Of a stretch of DNA of 64,000 nucleotides, positions 11,187 through 21,708 are shown piece by piece. The DNA lies in assembly GCA_030180135.1 (NCBI GenBank), contig CM058233.1, forward strand, positions 28,553,615 through 28,617,614. Reading direction: 5' to 3'. Made by a program: the position numbers and the translations under genes. The DNA is from Orychophragmus violaceus. Its lineage: Eukaryota > Streptophyta > Magnoliopsida > Brassicales > Brassicaceae. Each line of letters starts with the position of its first letter. Within the stretch, counting starts at the first letter, position 1. The notes under the pieces are model-generated. The model was not told the origin of the DNA and did no database searches. It worked only from the letters and a program-made list of their open reading frames with translations.

Positions 11187-11497
11187 GTCTGATCTCCTTC
11201 CCATAGTCAAGCTAATGACTTAAAACAAGCGCTGAGTTGGAGGCAACCCACTAGTAGGTCTTTTCTTTCTTTTATTTTTAGTTTTGATTTTGGTTATTTT
11301 GATTTTTCTTGTTTTGGTGTGTTAAGGCGTGAGAACAGGTCAAAATCGCCCTGCGTCGATCGACACGGTCCTGTGTGTCGGTCGACACAGAGGTCACATG
11401 CGGGTTTAGCTTTTACCGTAACGATTGCGGTTCAGTCATCGATTAATCTCAAAACCGCGAGCGAGCAAACACGACCTGCATCGATTGATGCAGTCCC
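11187..11497 (+). other. gypsy B post-coding region, up to the copia C insertion
   Basis: It begins with a block conserved in D and E: GTCAAGCTAATGAC, then AAACAAGCGCTGAG, then GTTGGAGGCAACCCAC, which can form a small stem-loop. A TCGATCGA/TCGGTCGA pair follows at about 11355-11395, with centres 22 bp apart. The region is cut at 11498 by copia C and resumes at 30948. The 5-bp flanks of C are GTCCC and GTAAC, a degenerate target duplication. Confidence 0.7.
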
Positions 11498-12234
11498 TGT
11501 TGGGATTATGTCCTAAAATCACATTGTACTCAATCTAGAGATAGTTGTATTGTCGAGATCGGATAATTCATGTGATACTGGGTAGTCATAATGTTTTGCT
11601 AGAAACCGCTTATGACAAATGAGTTGTAACTCATTTCTAGTATCGTGTAAACCTAAAGGGTCACACACCTAAGCAAGTTGGATACGATTATGTAGGGATT
11701 GATCATTGGCATATGGTCCGATCAATGTGTATTGGATACACATTGAATTCGTGTTTTAAGAGGTGTGTCGATCGATGCCATTGGTGCGTCGATCGATACA
11801 AGAGGTGTGTCGATCGTTGCTATTGGGTGCAACGATCGACACAAGGTCGATACCGTAACTGATGTTACGGTTTGTAAACCGTGGACCTATTTATAGGGGC
11901 CAGGTTACACGACCTAAAGAGTAGAGCCATCGCAGACAGTTTTTCTTGACAAAGAAAAACAGACCCTCTTCCTCGAGAAACACGTATAGAATCCCAGGAG
12001 ATCCGATCACCGGTACTAGCATCCCGGCGGATTCCAGCTTGTGTGCGTGTGGACTACGATAGAGGCGCAGCGATTGTGGCGCTCTAGATCTCGTTTATCT
12101 GACCCTATTCCGCTGCCAGTTTTCAGGTAAACACGAGATCTGATCCATGATTCACTTAACTAGACCCTAGATCCTAGGCTATCTGGAACTCGCAAGAATT
12201 CTGAATTTGGTAGAATCTGCCCTGAGTTCCATCA
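11498..12234 (+). repeat. 5' LTR of copia C
   Basis: 737 bp, TGTTGGGATT...CCATCA. At about 11766-11845 it has four TCGATCGA-type cores with centres 21, 21 and 22 bp apart, just upstream of a TATA-like box, the expected place for an upstream promoter element. A CAG/GTAAAC donor-like site lies at 12127. Confidence 0.92.
11888..11896 (+). promoter_or_regulatory. putative TATA box of the copia C LTR
   Basis: TATTTATAG lies about 45 bp downstream of the four-motif cluster. The same sequence is in the 3' LTR. It is assigned by position and composition only. Confidence 0.5.
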
Positions 12235-13905
12235 GTGGTATTAGAGCCATAGGGTTTAACCATTAAATCTAAAGCATAGAATTCGAATTAAGTTGTATTT
12301 AAATTAGTTAATGCTTTGTAGTTTTCGTTTTGATAATCTCAATCTCGGTTTTATTTGTATCGAAACAAAGAACTGTGTTTTCGCACAGTGTTGATCGACA
12401 CAGGTTTGTGTCGGTCGACACATCGCGACAACGAAGAAATTTTTTAGGGTTTTCGTACTATGTCGATCGACGCACTGGGTGCATCGATCGACACACATCG
12501 AAAAATGCAAAAGAATTTGTGTTTTCGCATAGCGTCGATCGACACAAGGTTGTGTCAGTCGATGCACAGCGAATTCGCCTATTAAAACATAGGGTTTCGA
12601 TTTAGAAATCGCACTGTGTCGATCGACACACTAGGTGTACCGATCGTCGCAGGCTGTGCGAAAGGATAGATCGGTTCAATTGGATTGAACCGGTTATCTC
12701 GCATGGTTATGTCGGTTTAATTCGATTAAAGATTCCCTGATTCCCTACTGTATCGATCGACACCAGTTGAGTGTCGGTCGACACAGAACAAATTCGGTCG
12801 AGTGTCGATCAACACAGGTTAGTGTCGGTCGACATAGACTGAGTGAATGGTTAATCGGTTCAATTGGATTGGACCGGTTATCATGCTTGGTTAAGTCCGA
12901 ATAGATCAGTTTAAATTGGATGAATTGGTTCAATTGGATTGAACTGGTTATCTCAATTAGTATAAACCGATTGGTTAAGATCAGTTTGATCAGATAAGTC
13001 GGTTCAATTGGATTGGACCGGTTATCGAAACTATCTTCGGTTTAGGTCTATGTCGACCGTCACACATGGGTTGCGTCGATCGACATGACTGATTCGATGA
13101 ACCGGGTTAATTGGATTAACCGGTTGTTGAAGTCCGGTTTTGTTTGGTGGTGTCAATCGACAGACACAGTCTGCGTCGATCGATACAATGCTCGGAATTC
13201 TGGTTATTGAACCTTGAATTTGCAGAAACCAAACTCGACCAAAATCTTGATTAAAGCTTAGCTTCAATGTGGTCAACTGTCAAGACTCATTTCGTTGTGT
13301 GATGTCTAGCCAAGAGCTTGGTGTCCACAATTACGTGAGTAAGGCAGGCAGTTATGTTGATGGATTTGCAGTGCTAAACATCAACAATTGCATGACCTAA
13401 GAGATTGATTTGCTAAACTTTTGGGTTTAGTTTCCTCAAACTAAATATCAAGTTACCTTGATGTCTTGTCCAAATCTTGTCTACTGTTAAGACTCGTGTC
13501 GTTTGTTGGATAGTCTTGGAGTCCTTGGTATCCACTGCAACATGAGTAAGGCAGGTGGTCATTGACAGACTTGCAGTGCAACTGTCAATGATCACAAGAC
13601 TAAAGAGATTGGTTTACTTGACTGGGCTATCGGAAGTTCTGGGCCCAGAGACATCAGAGTGGATTAGACATAGTTTGTCTCATCCACAACCAAGAGTTGT
13701 ACTGGGTACAATTAGCAATGATTTGTTTACCTAGATAACTATAGTTTGGGTAATGGCGAGTCGCCCACTCAGATTTTAGTGAAGTATGGATCTTGGATCA
13801 TTATATTCATAGAGGAAACATTGTTTGAATATAATGCGAGTTCTCTTATAAGATAAGATTTCTCATCATATACATAACTAAATCTTTGTTTTTCTTGGAT
13901 TTCAG
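12127..13905 (+). repeat. copia C leader: predicted intron carrying two interleaved palindromic motif arrays
   Basis: A donor in the LTR (CAG/GTAAAC, GT at 12127) and a pyrimidine-rich acceptor (TTTCTTGGATTTCAG, AG at 13904-13905) three bases before the gag ATG predict a leader intron of about 1.8 kb. From 12380 to 13200 it contains TCGATCGA motif pairs starting at about 12389, 12461, 12533, 12618, 12752, 12803, 13053 and 13153, with centres 20-23 bp apart. A second near-palindrome, CAATTGGATTGAACCGGT and variants, recurs at about 12675, 12857, 12932, 12996 and 13102. The rest, 13205-13905, has no recognised feature. The splice sites are predicted from sequence only. Confidence 0.7.
12236..12248 (+). 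other. primer binding site of copia C (initiator tRNA-Met type)
   Basis: TGGTATTAGAGCC follows the LTR after one base and matches TGGTATCAGAGCC, the usual plant copia primer site complementary to initiator tRNA-Met, with one C-to-T change. Confidence 0.85.
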
Positions 13906-13908
13906 CTT

Positions 13909-14823
13909 ATGTCTATGACTACTTTCTTGTTGCGATCCGTCCTTGAGAAGGACAAGTTAAATGGATCCAACTTCCTGGATTGCTATCGGAATATGAGATT
14001 CATTCTCAAGCAGGAGAGCAAGGACTATGTCCTTGAAAAGGCTCTTCCAGAAAGGCTTGGGACCAATCGCTCGCATGCAGCATATAATGCTTGGAATAAG
14101 CATTATATTGATGTGGTGGATGTGCGTGGTCTGATATTGGCTGCCATGAACTCGGACTTGAAGAGTCAATACGAGAACATGGAGTCGCCAATAGAAATGA
14201 TCACCAGCCTGAAACTGAAGTTTCAGGATCTGGCACGAGTTGAGAGATTCCAGATGGTGAAGTCTCTCACTGAGTGCAAGCTACCAGAGGATGCTCCAGT
14301 AAGTCCTCATGTCATTAAACTGATGGGTTACATTGATAACCTGGGGAGACTGGAATGTCCTGTCAGCTTAGAGTTGGCCACTGACATCATTCTGCAGTCA
14401 CTGCCGTCTAGTTATGATAAGTTTATCAAAAGCTATATCAAGAATAACTTGACGAAGACGTTGACTGAGCTGCATGGCATGCTCAAAACAGCAGAGCAAG
14501 ACATCATAAAGGGTAAAAGATTTGAGAAATCTTATGTTGGCAAGGGTAGAGGCAGGGCCGTCCAGATTTGGAATCAGGATAACCCTGTGTCATCTTATAA
14601 GCCCAAGTCAGGCCCATCTGGTGTTAGAAAATGCCTCTACTGCGATGAGTCAGGGCATTGGAAGAGAGATTGCATTAAATTCTTGGAAGATTCACAAGAG
14701 ATGAAGGAGATGTATGGTACTTCTTCTTCAGGTATTGTGTTATTAATTCAAGTTCTACATAAGTATTGGATACTAGTTGTGGTACTGATATTTTTGAAAT
14801 ATGCAGGACTTAAGCGACAGTAG
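13909..14823 (+). CDS. copia C Gag
   Basis: 304 codons from ATG 13909, the first ATG after the predicted acceptor. The start MSMTTFLLRSVLEKDKLNG matches the position and sequence of the element F gag start. The body is the plant copia gag (UBN2-type) domain, with KLNGSNFLDCYRNMR near the N-terminus and ATDIILQSLPSSYDKF in the middle. A CCHC knuckle (CLYCDESGHWKRDC) lies at about residues 244-257. After TSSSGI the frame runs into a decayed protease region and stops at 14821-14823. There are no internal stops, so capsid protein could still be made. The protease remnant reads DTSCG in an adjacent frame instead of DTGCG, and a small deletion breaks the fusion. Confidence 0.88.
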   Translation: MSMTTFLLRSVLEKDKLNGSNFLDCYRNMRFILKQESKDYVLEKALPERLGTNRSHAAYNAWNKHYIDVVDVRGLILAAMNSDLKSQYENMESPIEMITSLKLKFQDLARVERFQMVKSLTECKLPEDAPVSPHVIKLMGYIDNLGRLECPVSLELATDIILQSLPSSYDKFIKSYIKNNLTKTLTELHGMLKTAEQDIIKGKRFEKSYVGKGRGRAVQIWNQDNPVSSYKPKSGPSGVRKCLYCDESGHWKRDCIKFLEDSQEMKEMYGTSSSGIVLLIQVLHKYWILVVVLIFLKYAGLKRQ

Positions 14824-16176
14824 AACGTTGAAGAAAGGACAAGTGGAACTGCGTGTCTGGTATGAAGCAATGGTTGCTGCATGAGCCGTAGAGATTCTCC
14901 ACTTGTAGGAGCCTTTCATACTTGGTTTTAGAAATTAAGTAATTGCTACTATGTATCTGCCTTGTGCAGAAATGTCTTTCATTTTCTTGTAAGAATTTGA
15001 ATGTTTTTCATTTTGATAAAAGACAAGTTTTTGTTCTTTAGATCTTAATGAAATATTTTATGGTAGCACCCCGTTTGGAATGGGTTTTATATCTTAAACT
15101 AGCATAAGTTTAAATATAACACAAATACTAAAGGTTTAAGTCTGATGACTCAAACTCGACTTTTCTTTGGCATAGTCGTTTAACCACAAAGAGTGAAGCG
15201 GATTCAGAAGTTCCATAGTTTTGGACTTATTTGATTATTAATCATTTGAGATATGAATTCTGTTCACTGGACTAAATGACTAAGGCCCTTTTAACAGAGC
15301 TAAAGGAAATGGGCCAGAGGCTTATTGGGCCTTACACATACTGATGTATGCGGCCCAACGAGCATTAGTGCCAAAGGAAATCTTCTGTACTTCATTACCT
15401 TATTGATGGCATCAATAAGTATGGTTGTGTTCATTTGATGAGACACGAGCAGGAATCCCTTGAGGAGTTCCAAGATGAAGTGTAAAACCAGTTTGACAGA
15501 AGTATTGAGATCCTCGATTGAATCGCGGAAGAAAATGCTTGAGTCAAGAATTGGGTGATCATCTGACATAATGAATCGGATCTTATTAGATATGCTCCGA
15601 TTAATGATGGGTCACAGGAATCTTCCATGATCATTTAAGAATACGTTCTAAAATGTCCATGTTTACGCTAAAATAGTTTCTATCAGAATCAGTGAAAACA
15701 CCACATTGGATGTGGACTGGGTGATTTCCAAATTTTTTTTTCTGATTAATTGGGATTGCAAGGTTGTGTAAGACAGTAGTCAACAAACAAACTTGAACCC
15801 ATATCTGATAAGGTCTACCTCGCTGGTTGTCCTAAAGAAAACCAAGGCTTGCTACTTTTGCAACCAATCCGAGGACAAATTATTGTTGTTCGGAACTGTG
15901 TCTTTTGAGAAAGATCGTACTTTCAAAAGGAACAGTGGGAGTAAAAGTACACATCGAAGAAATTCGATAAACACAGGAGGCTGCTCAACCTGTTGAGGGA
16001 AAGCAGCGGTGAGATCTACAAAGTGCTGTAGGATCTGCACCTGTGGAGCCTGAAATTCGCAGATCCGAAAGGATCCGTCACTAACTCGAGAGTGATTTCT
16101 CGTAACCAATTGTCGTGATCTATTGATCATTGAAAAGTGACGAGCATGCGAAATTCAAAGAAGCGATGGTGAGCCC
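14824..16176 (+). pseudogene. copia C protease-integrase remnants, left of element D
   Basis: Colinear with copia 1 and H but full of stops, frameshifts and deletions. Recognisable remnants: the post-protease segment (about 14800-14870); the integrase core from about 15320, with an HTDVCGP-like sequence and the following YFIT strand; and the integrase-RT linker with RRSERIRH-like coding around 16050-16085. The stretch 14890-15290 shows little similarity. The remnant breaks at the AGCCC target site (16172-16176) of element D and resumes at 28450. Confidence 0.8.
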
Positions 16177-17375
16177 TGATAGGCTCAAAGTTTATCCCTA
16201 TACTAAACTGCAAGTGAACAGCAATGTCAAAGTAGAATATAGGATTATCGAATCCACAGAGACACTTGGTCTCAATAGATCAGAACAGTAGAGACTAATA
16301 CTAGAAATAAGCAATGTGATTGAATTAAAAGCGGTGCGAGAAAGTAAATCTGTAGCAGAGATTAACGGTTGTGGAAGCAAGTAATTAAAAGCGTCAAGCC
16401 TAGGGTATTCTCAGGAAATCAGACAAGCAGACAGTTCATTCAGCAAGGATCTAATTAAGCACAGTTCTAGAACTCAAAACACAGATATAGAATTAACCAA
16501 ATTCCTTTGCGATAATTCTCTAAGTCTAAGTGCAGCTAACCAAACTTTCGTTTGCGAGAACTAACAGATTAAACTAGCATTAATCCCAAGTTTGATATGT
16601 TCACAATTATCCTAAACCAAACTTCCGTTTGCGCAAAGTTTAAATGCCCAATTTAATTAGTTCAGATTCCTAAACCCCACTTCCGTGACGTATTTAGCAA
16701 CCTAAGATCTAGATTCTAATTGATCAGGTTAGAACTAGCTTTAAGCACAATTAAATTGAAGAACAGATATAGTTTGAATCCTTAACTGAATTTGAACAAG
16801 TCTAGCAAGTCATGAAATCCTATGTGAGAAACCCTAAACCTAACTAGGAATCTACTCAGACATAGATAATGAAAACATAATCATAGAATGAATAAATTGC
16901 ATAAAAGAATAATAGTAAAAGGGGTTCGAAATCTTCTCCAAATACAGATGAAGTGATAGGTTCAGATCAGCCCCAAAAGCTCTAAAAATCCTCTGCTCTT
17001 GATTATGAAAGCGTAAGTAAAATAAACACCAAAATCCTCTATATATAGGCCTAATCTCGGCTGGGGCTTCTGTGTAAATACTGGAACTATCTTGGGCTTC
17101 TTTGCAAATCTTCATATCTTCATTAAACCGACGTGTACGGCCCATCTCGCTAGTGTGTCGACCGATGCACAAGGTGTGTCGGTCGATGCATGATCAATAA
17201 ATCGGACAGTGAGTTAAGCTCTCGGCCAAAACGTCCCAAAAGTCCCAAAATGCTCCAAATATCTCCAATTAGCTCCAAACCTGATTAAACCTGTAAAAGA
17301 CTCTAAACAAAGACAAAAGACACTAAAAACACATCTATATCATGGTCTAAAATGGGTAAAAACCATGATATATCA
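16177..17375 (-). repeat. LTR of element D (minus, complete)
   Basis: 1199 bp. On the minus strand it starts TGATATATCATGG next to the polypurine tract and ends GAGCCTATCA at the AGCCC target duplication. It contains one TCGACCGA/TCGGTCGA pair at about 17155-17190, with centres 21 bp apart. This LTR supplies the left terminus of the insertion. Confidence 0.92.
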
Positions 17376-18748
17376 ACTCCCCCACACTTAGCCTTTGCTT
17401 GCCCTCAAGCAAAACATAGAACTAAAACATGGTGAAGAGGTTTGAAAACTCTTCAGAAACTCATTTCATCCTAGAAGCTACAATACTCAGATTCCCCTTA
17501 GTAAACCACTGCAAGAATCAATCACAGGATATCAAGACCAACATGTACTTCCCCCACACTTAGCAACTGTCCTAGGTAAACTCCACAATCACATTCAAGC
17601 ATTCAAATTCTCCTTACTGACTTCTGCAAGTATTTAAGTGCGGTCTCACCTAAGGAGTATCGATCAAAGGGCACATGGATTCTTACCTTATCAGCTCTAG
17701 ACCACCATACTATCTTTCTCTAGTCCCTTTCTTCTCTTTCCCTTCTTTAACAACTGATTTTTCCCCACTGGGTATCACTTTATTTTTTTTATCAGTGTTC
17801 TTCCCGTTATGGGGTGTACTTTGGACACATTCCATGGATCACATGAGAGATAATAGTGTTTGCTACTATTCCCATGACCACTTCGGAGTTACTAACTCAT
17901 CCTCAGTTTATTTTTTTTTTTTTTTACTTTATAGAAGGGGAGAAGGGAACTAAATAGGATAGGTTGACAGGCTGTGTCAGAACTAACAAGGGAATCCGAC
18001 ACAAAGTATACCAAGCCCTTAGGTGAGAAATCTAAGTCAGTATTAAGGTTGAAGTCAGTAAAGGATCCTCTGATACCTGAAGTGATGTGGGTGTTCCCAG
18101 TAGGTTGATCTGTGATGGGGTTTTCTAATAGTCATAGATAGATCCTGCAACTTCATCCCAATGGTTACTTAAGTTCCTGCAAGTCTTGTAAATCTTCTCA
18201 GAAAATCATAGTTTCTTACTTAAACTATTTTGACTCAATAAAACAAAATTTTTTTTTTTTTTTTTTTTTTGAAAAACGGACTGACTCTTAAGAAAACAGA
18301 AAACAAAAGTCAGTAACACCTCCCCCACACTTAAGACACACTGTCCCCAGTAGTGTCCAGCGAAGGATTGGTAAAAAGAAAATAAAAAATTGAAAAGGTG
18401 AAATTATGTCTGTCGGGTTACCTTGGTCGCTCAGGCATCAACCGATGCACTAAGTGCATCGACCGTTACTTGGCGATTTTCGTGTATAGTCGATCGTTGC
18501 TCAGGACCGCAACGATCGCTGCAATGCGATTCCTTTCGTGTTGTGACGATCGACACAGAAGTGCGTCGATCGTTGCACTGCGATTTAACCGAGACCTGCA
18601 AACATAAACTCACCAGAAACAAAAACAAACGTAAAATCCTAACAAAAACACCAAAAATTAAGTAGAAAAACACCAGTACCTAATGGTGGGTTGCCTCCCA
18701 CCCAGCGCTTGTTTAAGGTCAATAGCTTGACCGGACGGATGGGAATTT
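17376..18748 (-). other. element D 3' noncoding region, left arm
   Basis: On the minus strand this runs from the gag-protease stop to the LTR. It holds the conserved post-stop block with the GTGGGAGGCAACCCAC stem-loop (about 18680-18735), three TCGATCGA-type pairs (about 18436-18580), a long T run at about 18250-18270, and three copies of the purine tract AAGTGTGGGGGA (reverse-complemented near 18325, 17553 and 17385), the last adjoining the LTR. Confidence 0.8.
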
Positions 18749-21400
18749 TCAAGTACCAGGAGGTCCTGACAGAGACTTTTTCTGTCTCTGTTCAAGTCTC
18801 CTCATCCAAGGTGGTGAGTAGGCTGTTGCGGAATGCTCATGTCCAAGAAAAGATGGAGTGAAATGTGCTCCAGGATCTATAACCATGGTATGATCAGGCT
18901 GCTCAAAATCTGCGTCCCTTATGGTGAATGTCTGCCCATCTATCAGTGGCTTTCGCAGCTTATCCATCTCATAGTGCAGTGGTTCATCTCCCAGTTGGAG
19001 GTCTATCAAGCTGTTCCTAACATCAATCAACGCTCCTGCTGTAGCCAAAAAGGGTCTCCCAAGCAATAATGCTTCATCCGGATCACAGTCATATCTCAGC
19101 ACAAGGAAGTCCGTTGGAACTAAGTAGTTTCCAACTCTCACCGGAATGTCCATAAGGAGTCCTTCAGGAACTCGTATGGACTGATCAGCTAGGACAAGAG
19201 AAGTCCTAGTAGGAGTAAAATCCAGCATACCCAGCTTCTCTGCCACAGAGTAAGGCATCAAACTTCCAGCAGCTCCTAAATCACACAGAGAACGCCTAAA
19301 GCTATCCTCAAAGATAGAACAGTCCAGCACAAAGACTCCAGGATCAGATAGCTTCTTCGGGACCTTAGTTAGCAGAACATCACTAATATGCTGAGGAACT
19401 ATTATCACCCAGTCTTTCAGATCATCATCCAGGGGCAACATCTTGTTCAGGTACCTTTGCACACATGGATGATAAGGTGGATCATCAGAAGTTGGAATTT
19501 CTTCCAATTCTTCACCAATCCCTTCTAATTTCTTCAGCTCTTCAATCTCTTGCCTAATCACTTCAGACACTGAGGAGTGTTGTCTAAAGATCTGCTCGTA
19601 GATCTCCTGTTGAGTAATCTCAGAGGCTCCATTGAATAGGCGATCAAGCTCCAAGTCAGCATCTATGCTATTATCATCCGACGGTTCTGTCTGTTCACGC
19701 CCTGCAACGACCGACACTAAGGGTGTGTCGATCGTTGCCATCCCGACGGGTGTATCGATCGGCACAGATGTTGCATCGATCGACGCACTGCAGCAGATTT
19801 CACCCGAGAGTTTTTCACAAATATCCGAAAATTCCTGTTCTGTCACCAACTCAGCTGTACTTAGCTCAAATCTTTCACCTAGGTGAGATCCATCGTTAAT
19901 GTACACAGACCAGGCCTTAACATGAGTGTATGCCACTCCTTTTCCCTTCAGTGAGCTGGACATCTGGTTCACCTGAGTGTCCAACTGCTTCATGTGAGTG
20001 CTCAGAGACTCAAATTTTCCATTGAGGTCTTCATAGACAGCGTCCAACTTCTTGTTGCAGTCCACAGAAATCTTGGTCTGACTCTCAATCAGTTGTTCCA
20101 TCATAGCCTCCATTTTGCTCTCATGGGCTGTAGGCGCAGGAGGAGTCTGATAGGATGTAGATCCATAGGTTCTCTGTGTACCTTGTCCATAGGTCTTCTA
20201 AAAACCACCAGTCTGTCCACCATTTGAGAATATGTTCCCCTGTTGATTACCAAATCTATTACCTTGGAAACCAGAGCCTCCTATGAAATTCACATCTTCT
20301 TCCTGAGTTTCCTCCTCAGTCTGAATCACCTCTACATCTTGGGCAAAGTGGACAGCTTTCTTACTAGTCAGGAGATTGTAGACTGTGTCCAATCTGGATC
20401 TTATATTAGCTATATCAGAATTCTCTACAGTTCCACCAGATTTCTTCCTCCTTTCATCCATTGTCTTGCAACTGTTGCTGCCAATCAGGTTCTCAATCAA
20501 CTGCTTAGCTTGTGTAGGAGTCCTGGTGTTGAAATTAGCATTACTGGAATTATCCAGCGCAGTCTGATATGGCAGGTCTATGCCTCTGAAGAAAATACCA
20601 ATCAGCTGTACTTCTGTGAATCCATGGTGTGGACAGTCACGCTGATACTGCTTAAATCTCATCCAGGCAGTCTTCAAGGGCTCCACAGCTCCTTGGGAAA
20701 AGGTGAGTATGTTCTGTCTGGACTGATCCGAGCGCGCATCATCATAAAAGTGACGCAGGAACTCACTCTTTAAGGCTGCCCAAGTAGTATACTGACCAGG
20801 TGCCAGTTGTCTCAGCCATGCACTAGCGTCTCCAGCAAGACTGTGCGGAAATAGCTTAAGGAACAGATACTCCGGGCATACTCCTTCATACTTCATGCCA
20901 GTGACTATGTCCTCAAACTTGTCAATGTGATCCATAGGCTGCTCTGCTTGAAGACCATGAAAAGCAATCTGTCTCATCAGCTGGTAGTAGATGGTCTTTA
21001 CGTCAAAATCATTCCTCTCAAAAGCAGGAAGCACTAGAGCTGCTCGGTTTGCATGAAACTCATCAGGTCTGTTGTAATCAGCTAGTGTCCTCTCATGAAC
21101 CACCATCTCTCTACCTTGGGCCTGTCCTTGACCCTGGTTTCGGTTCAGCTCATGTTGCTGTTGCTCAGGAGGATCAGGGATGACATTCCCTTCAGCATCA
21201 ACCCGATGCCCAGCAGCATTGTATGGGTTGTTATCTTGGTCCCTCAGGGTACCTTCAGCATCTAGTATCAAGATCAGACGTTCTCGAACCATTCTCTCTC
21301 TCTTTTCTCTTCTGATAGTCCTCTCTAGACGTCCAAGTTCCTCTAGTCCGAGATTAAGCAAGCTCGAGTTCGGATTACTTCGAGTTTTCTGCGTTGGCAT
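18749..21400 (-). pseudogene. element D gag-protease, left arm, one premature stop
   Basis: The start ATG (21400-21398) mirrors the right-arm start at 21709. The frame is about 884 codons with a single internal TAG at 20198-20200, where the right arm has CAG. Domains: a charged N-terminus; LADYNRPDEF; gag core (KLFPHSLAGDASAWLRQLA, FYDDARSD, CPHHGFTEVQL); a coiled linker; in-frame TCGATCGA motif pairs near 19705-19790 translated as SIDATS/PIDTP; retropepsin with CDLGAAGSLMPYS; and a short proline-rich tail ending SGPPGT. There is no zinc knuckle and no RT. The stop near mid-length would separate gag from protease. Confidence 0.88.
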
Positions 21401-21516
21401 AAACTGTCTGTAATCGTCCAGCAACGATCGATGCTATCATTGCAACGATCGATTCAATCTCAGAATCGCTTAGTGACGATCGACGCAAGGTATGCAACGA
21501 TCGACGCAAGGCGAAA

Positions 21517-21592
21517 TTCGTACCTGCGATAGTTCCAGTATTTACACAGAAGCCCCAGCCGAGATTAGGCCTATATATAGAGGATTTTGGTG
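21517..21592 (+). promoter_or_regulatory. 76-bp palindrome spacer: LTR promoter fragment with TATA box
   Basis: It consists of an 11-bp filler (TTCGTACCTGC) followed by LTR sequence from GATAGTTCCAGT to GATTTTGGTGT in plus orientation, matching about 27186-27252. It includes CTATATATAG, itself palindromic, at 21571-21580, the LTR's likely TATA box. Transcription to the right would enter the right-arm leader and gag about 30 bp downstream. The heptamer GATAGTT at its start is also where the inverted U3 piece ends at 28159, so both breakpoints fall at the same LTR position. Confidence 0.72.
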
Positions 21593-21708
21593 TTTCGCCT
21601 TGCGTCGATCGTTGCATACCTTGCGTCGATCGTCACTAAGCGATTCTGAGATTGAATCGATCGTTGCAATGATAGCATCGATCGTTGCTGGACGATTACA
21701 GACAGTTT

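Larger units (their letters stand above)
16177..21516 (-). repeat. left arm of the large inverted repeat
   Basis: Pairs with 21593-26912 on the opposite strand. Mirror positions sum to 43109 near the centre and 43089 at the outer end, so only about 20 bp of net indel separates arms of 5340 and 5320 bp. The inner end is exact: ...GCGAAA at 21516 faces TTTCGC... at 21593. Confidence 0.95.

Noticed and set aside
12380..13200. Regularly spaced palindromic repeats that resemble a CRISPR array
   Set aside because: The repeats are themselves palindromic and degenerate, spacers vary widely in length, the context is a plant LTR retrotransposon leader, and no cas genes exist.
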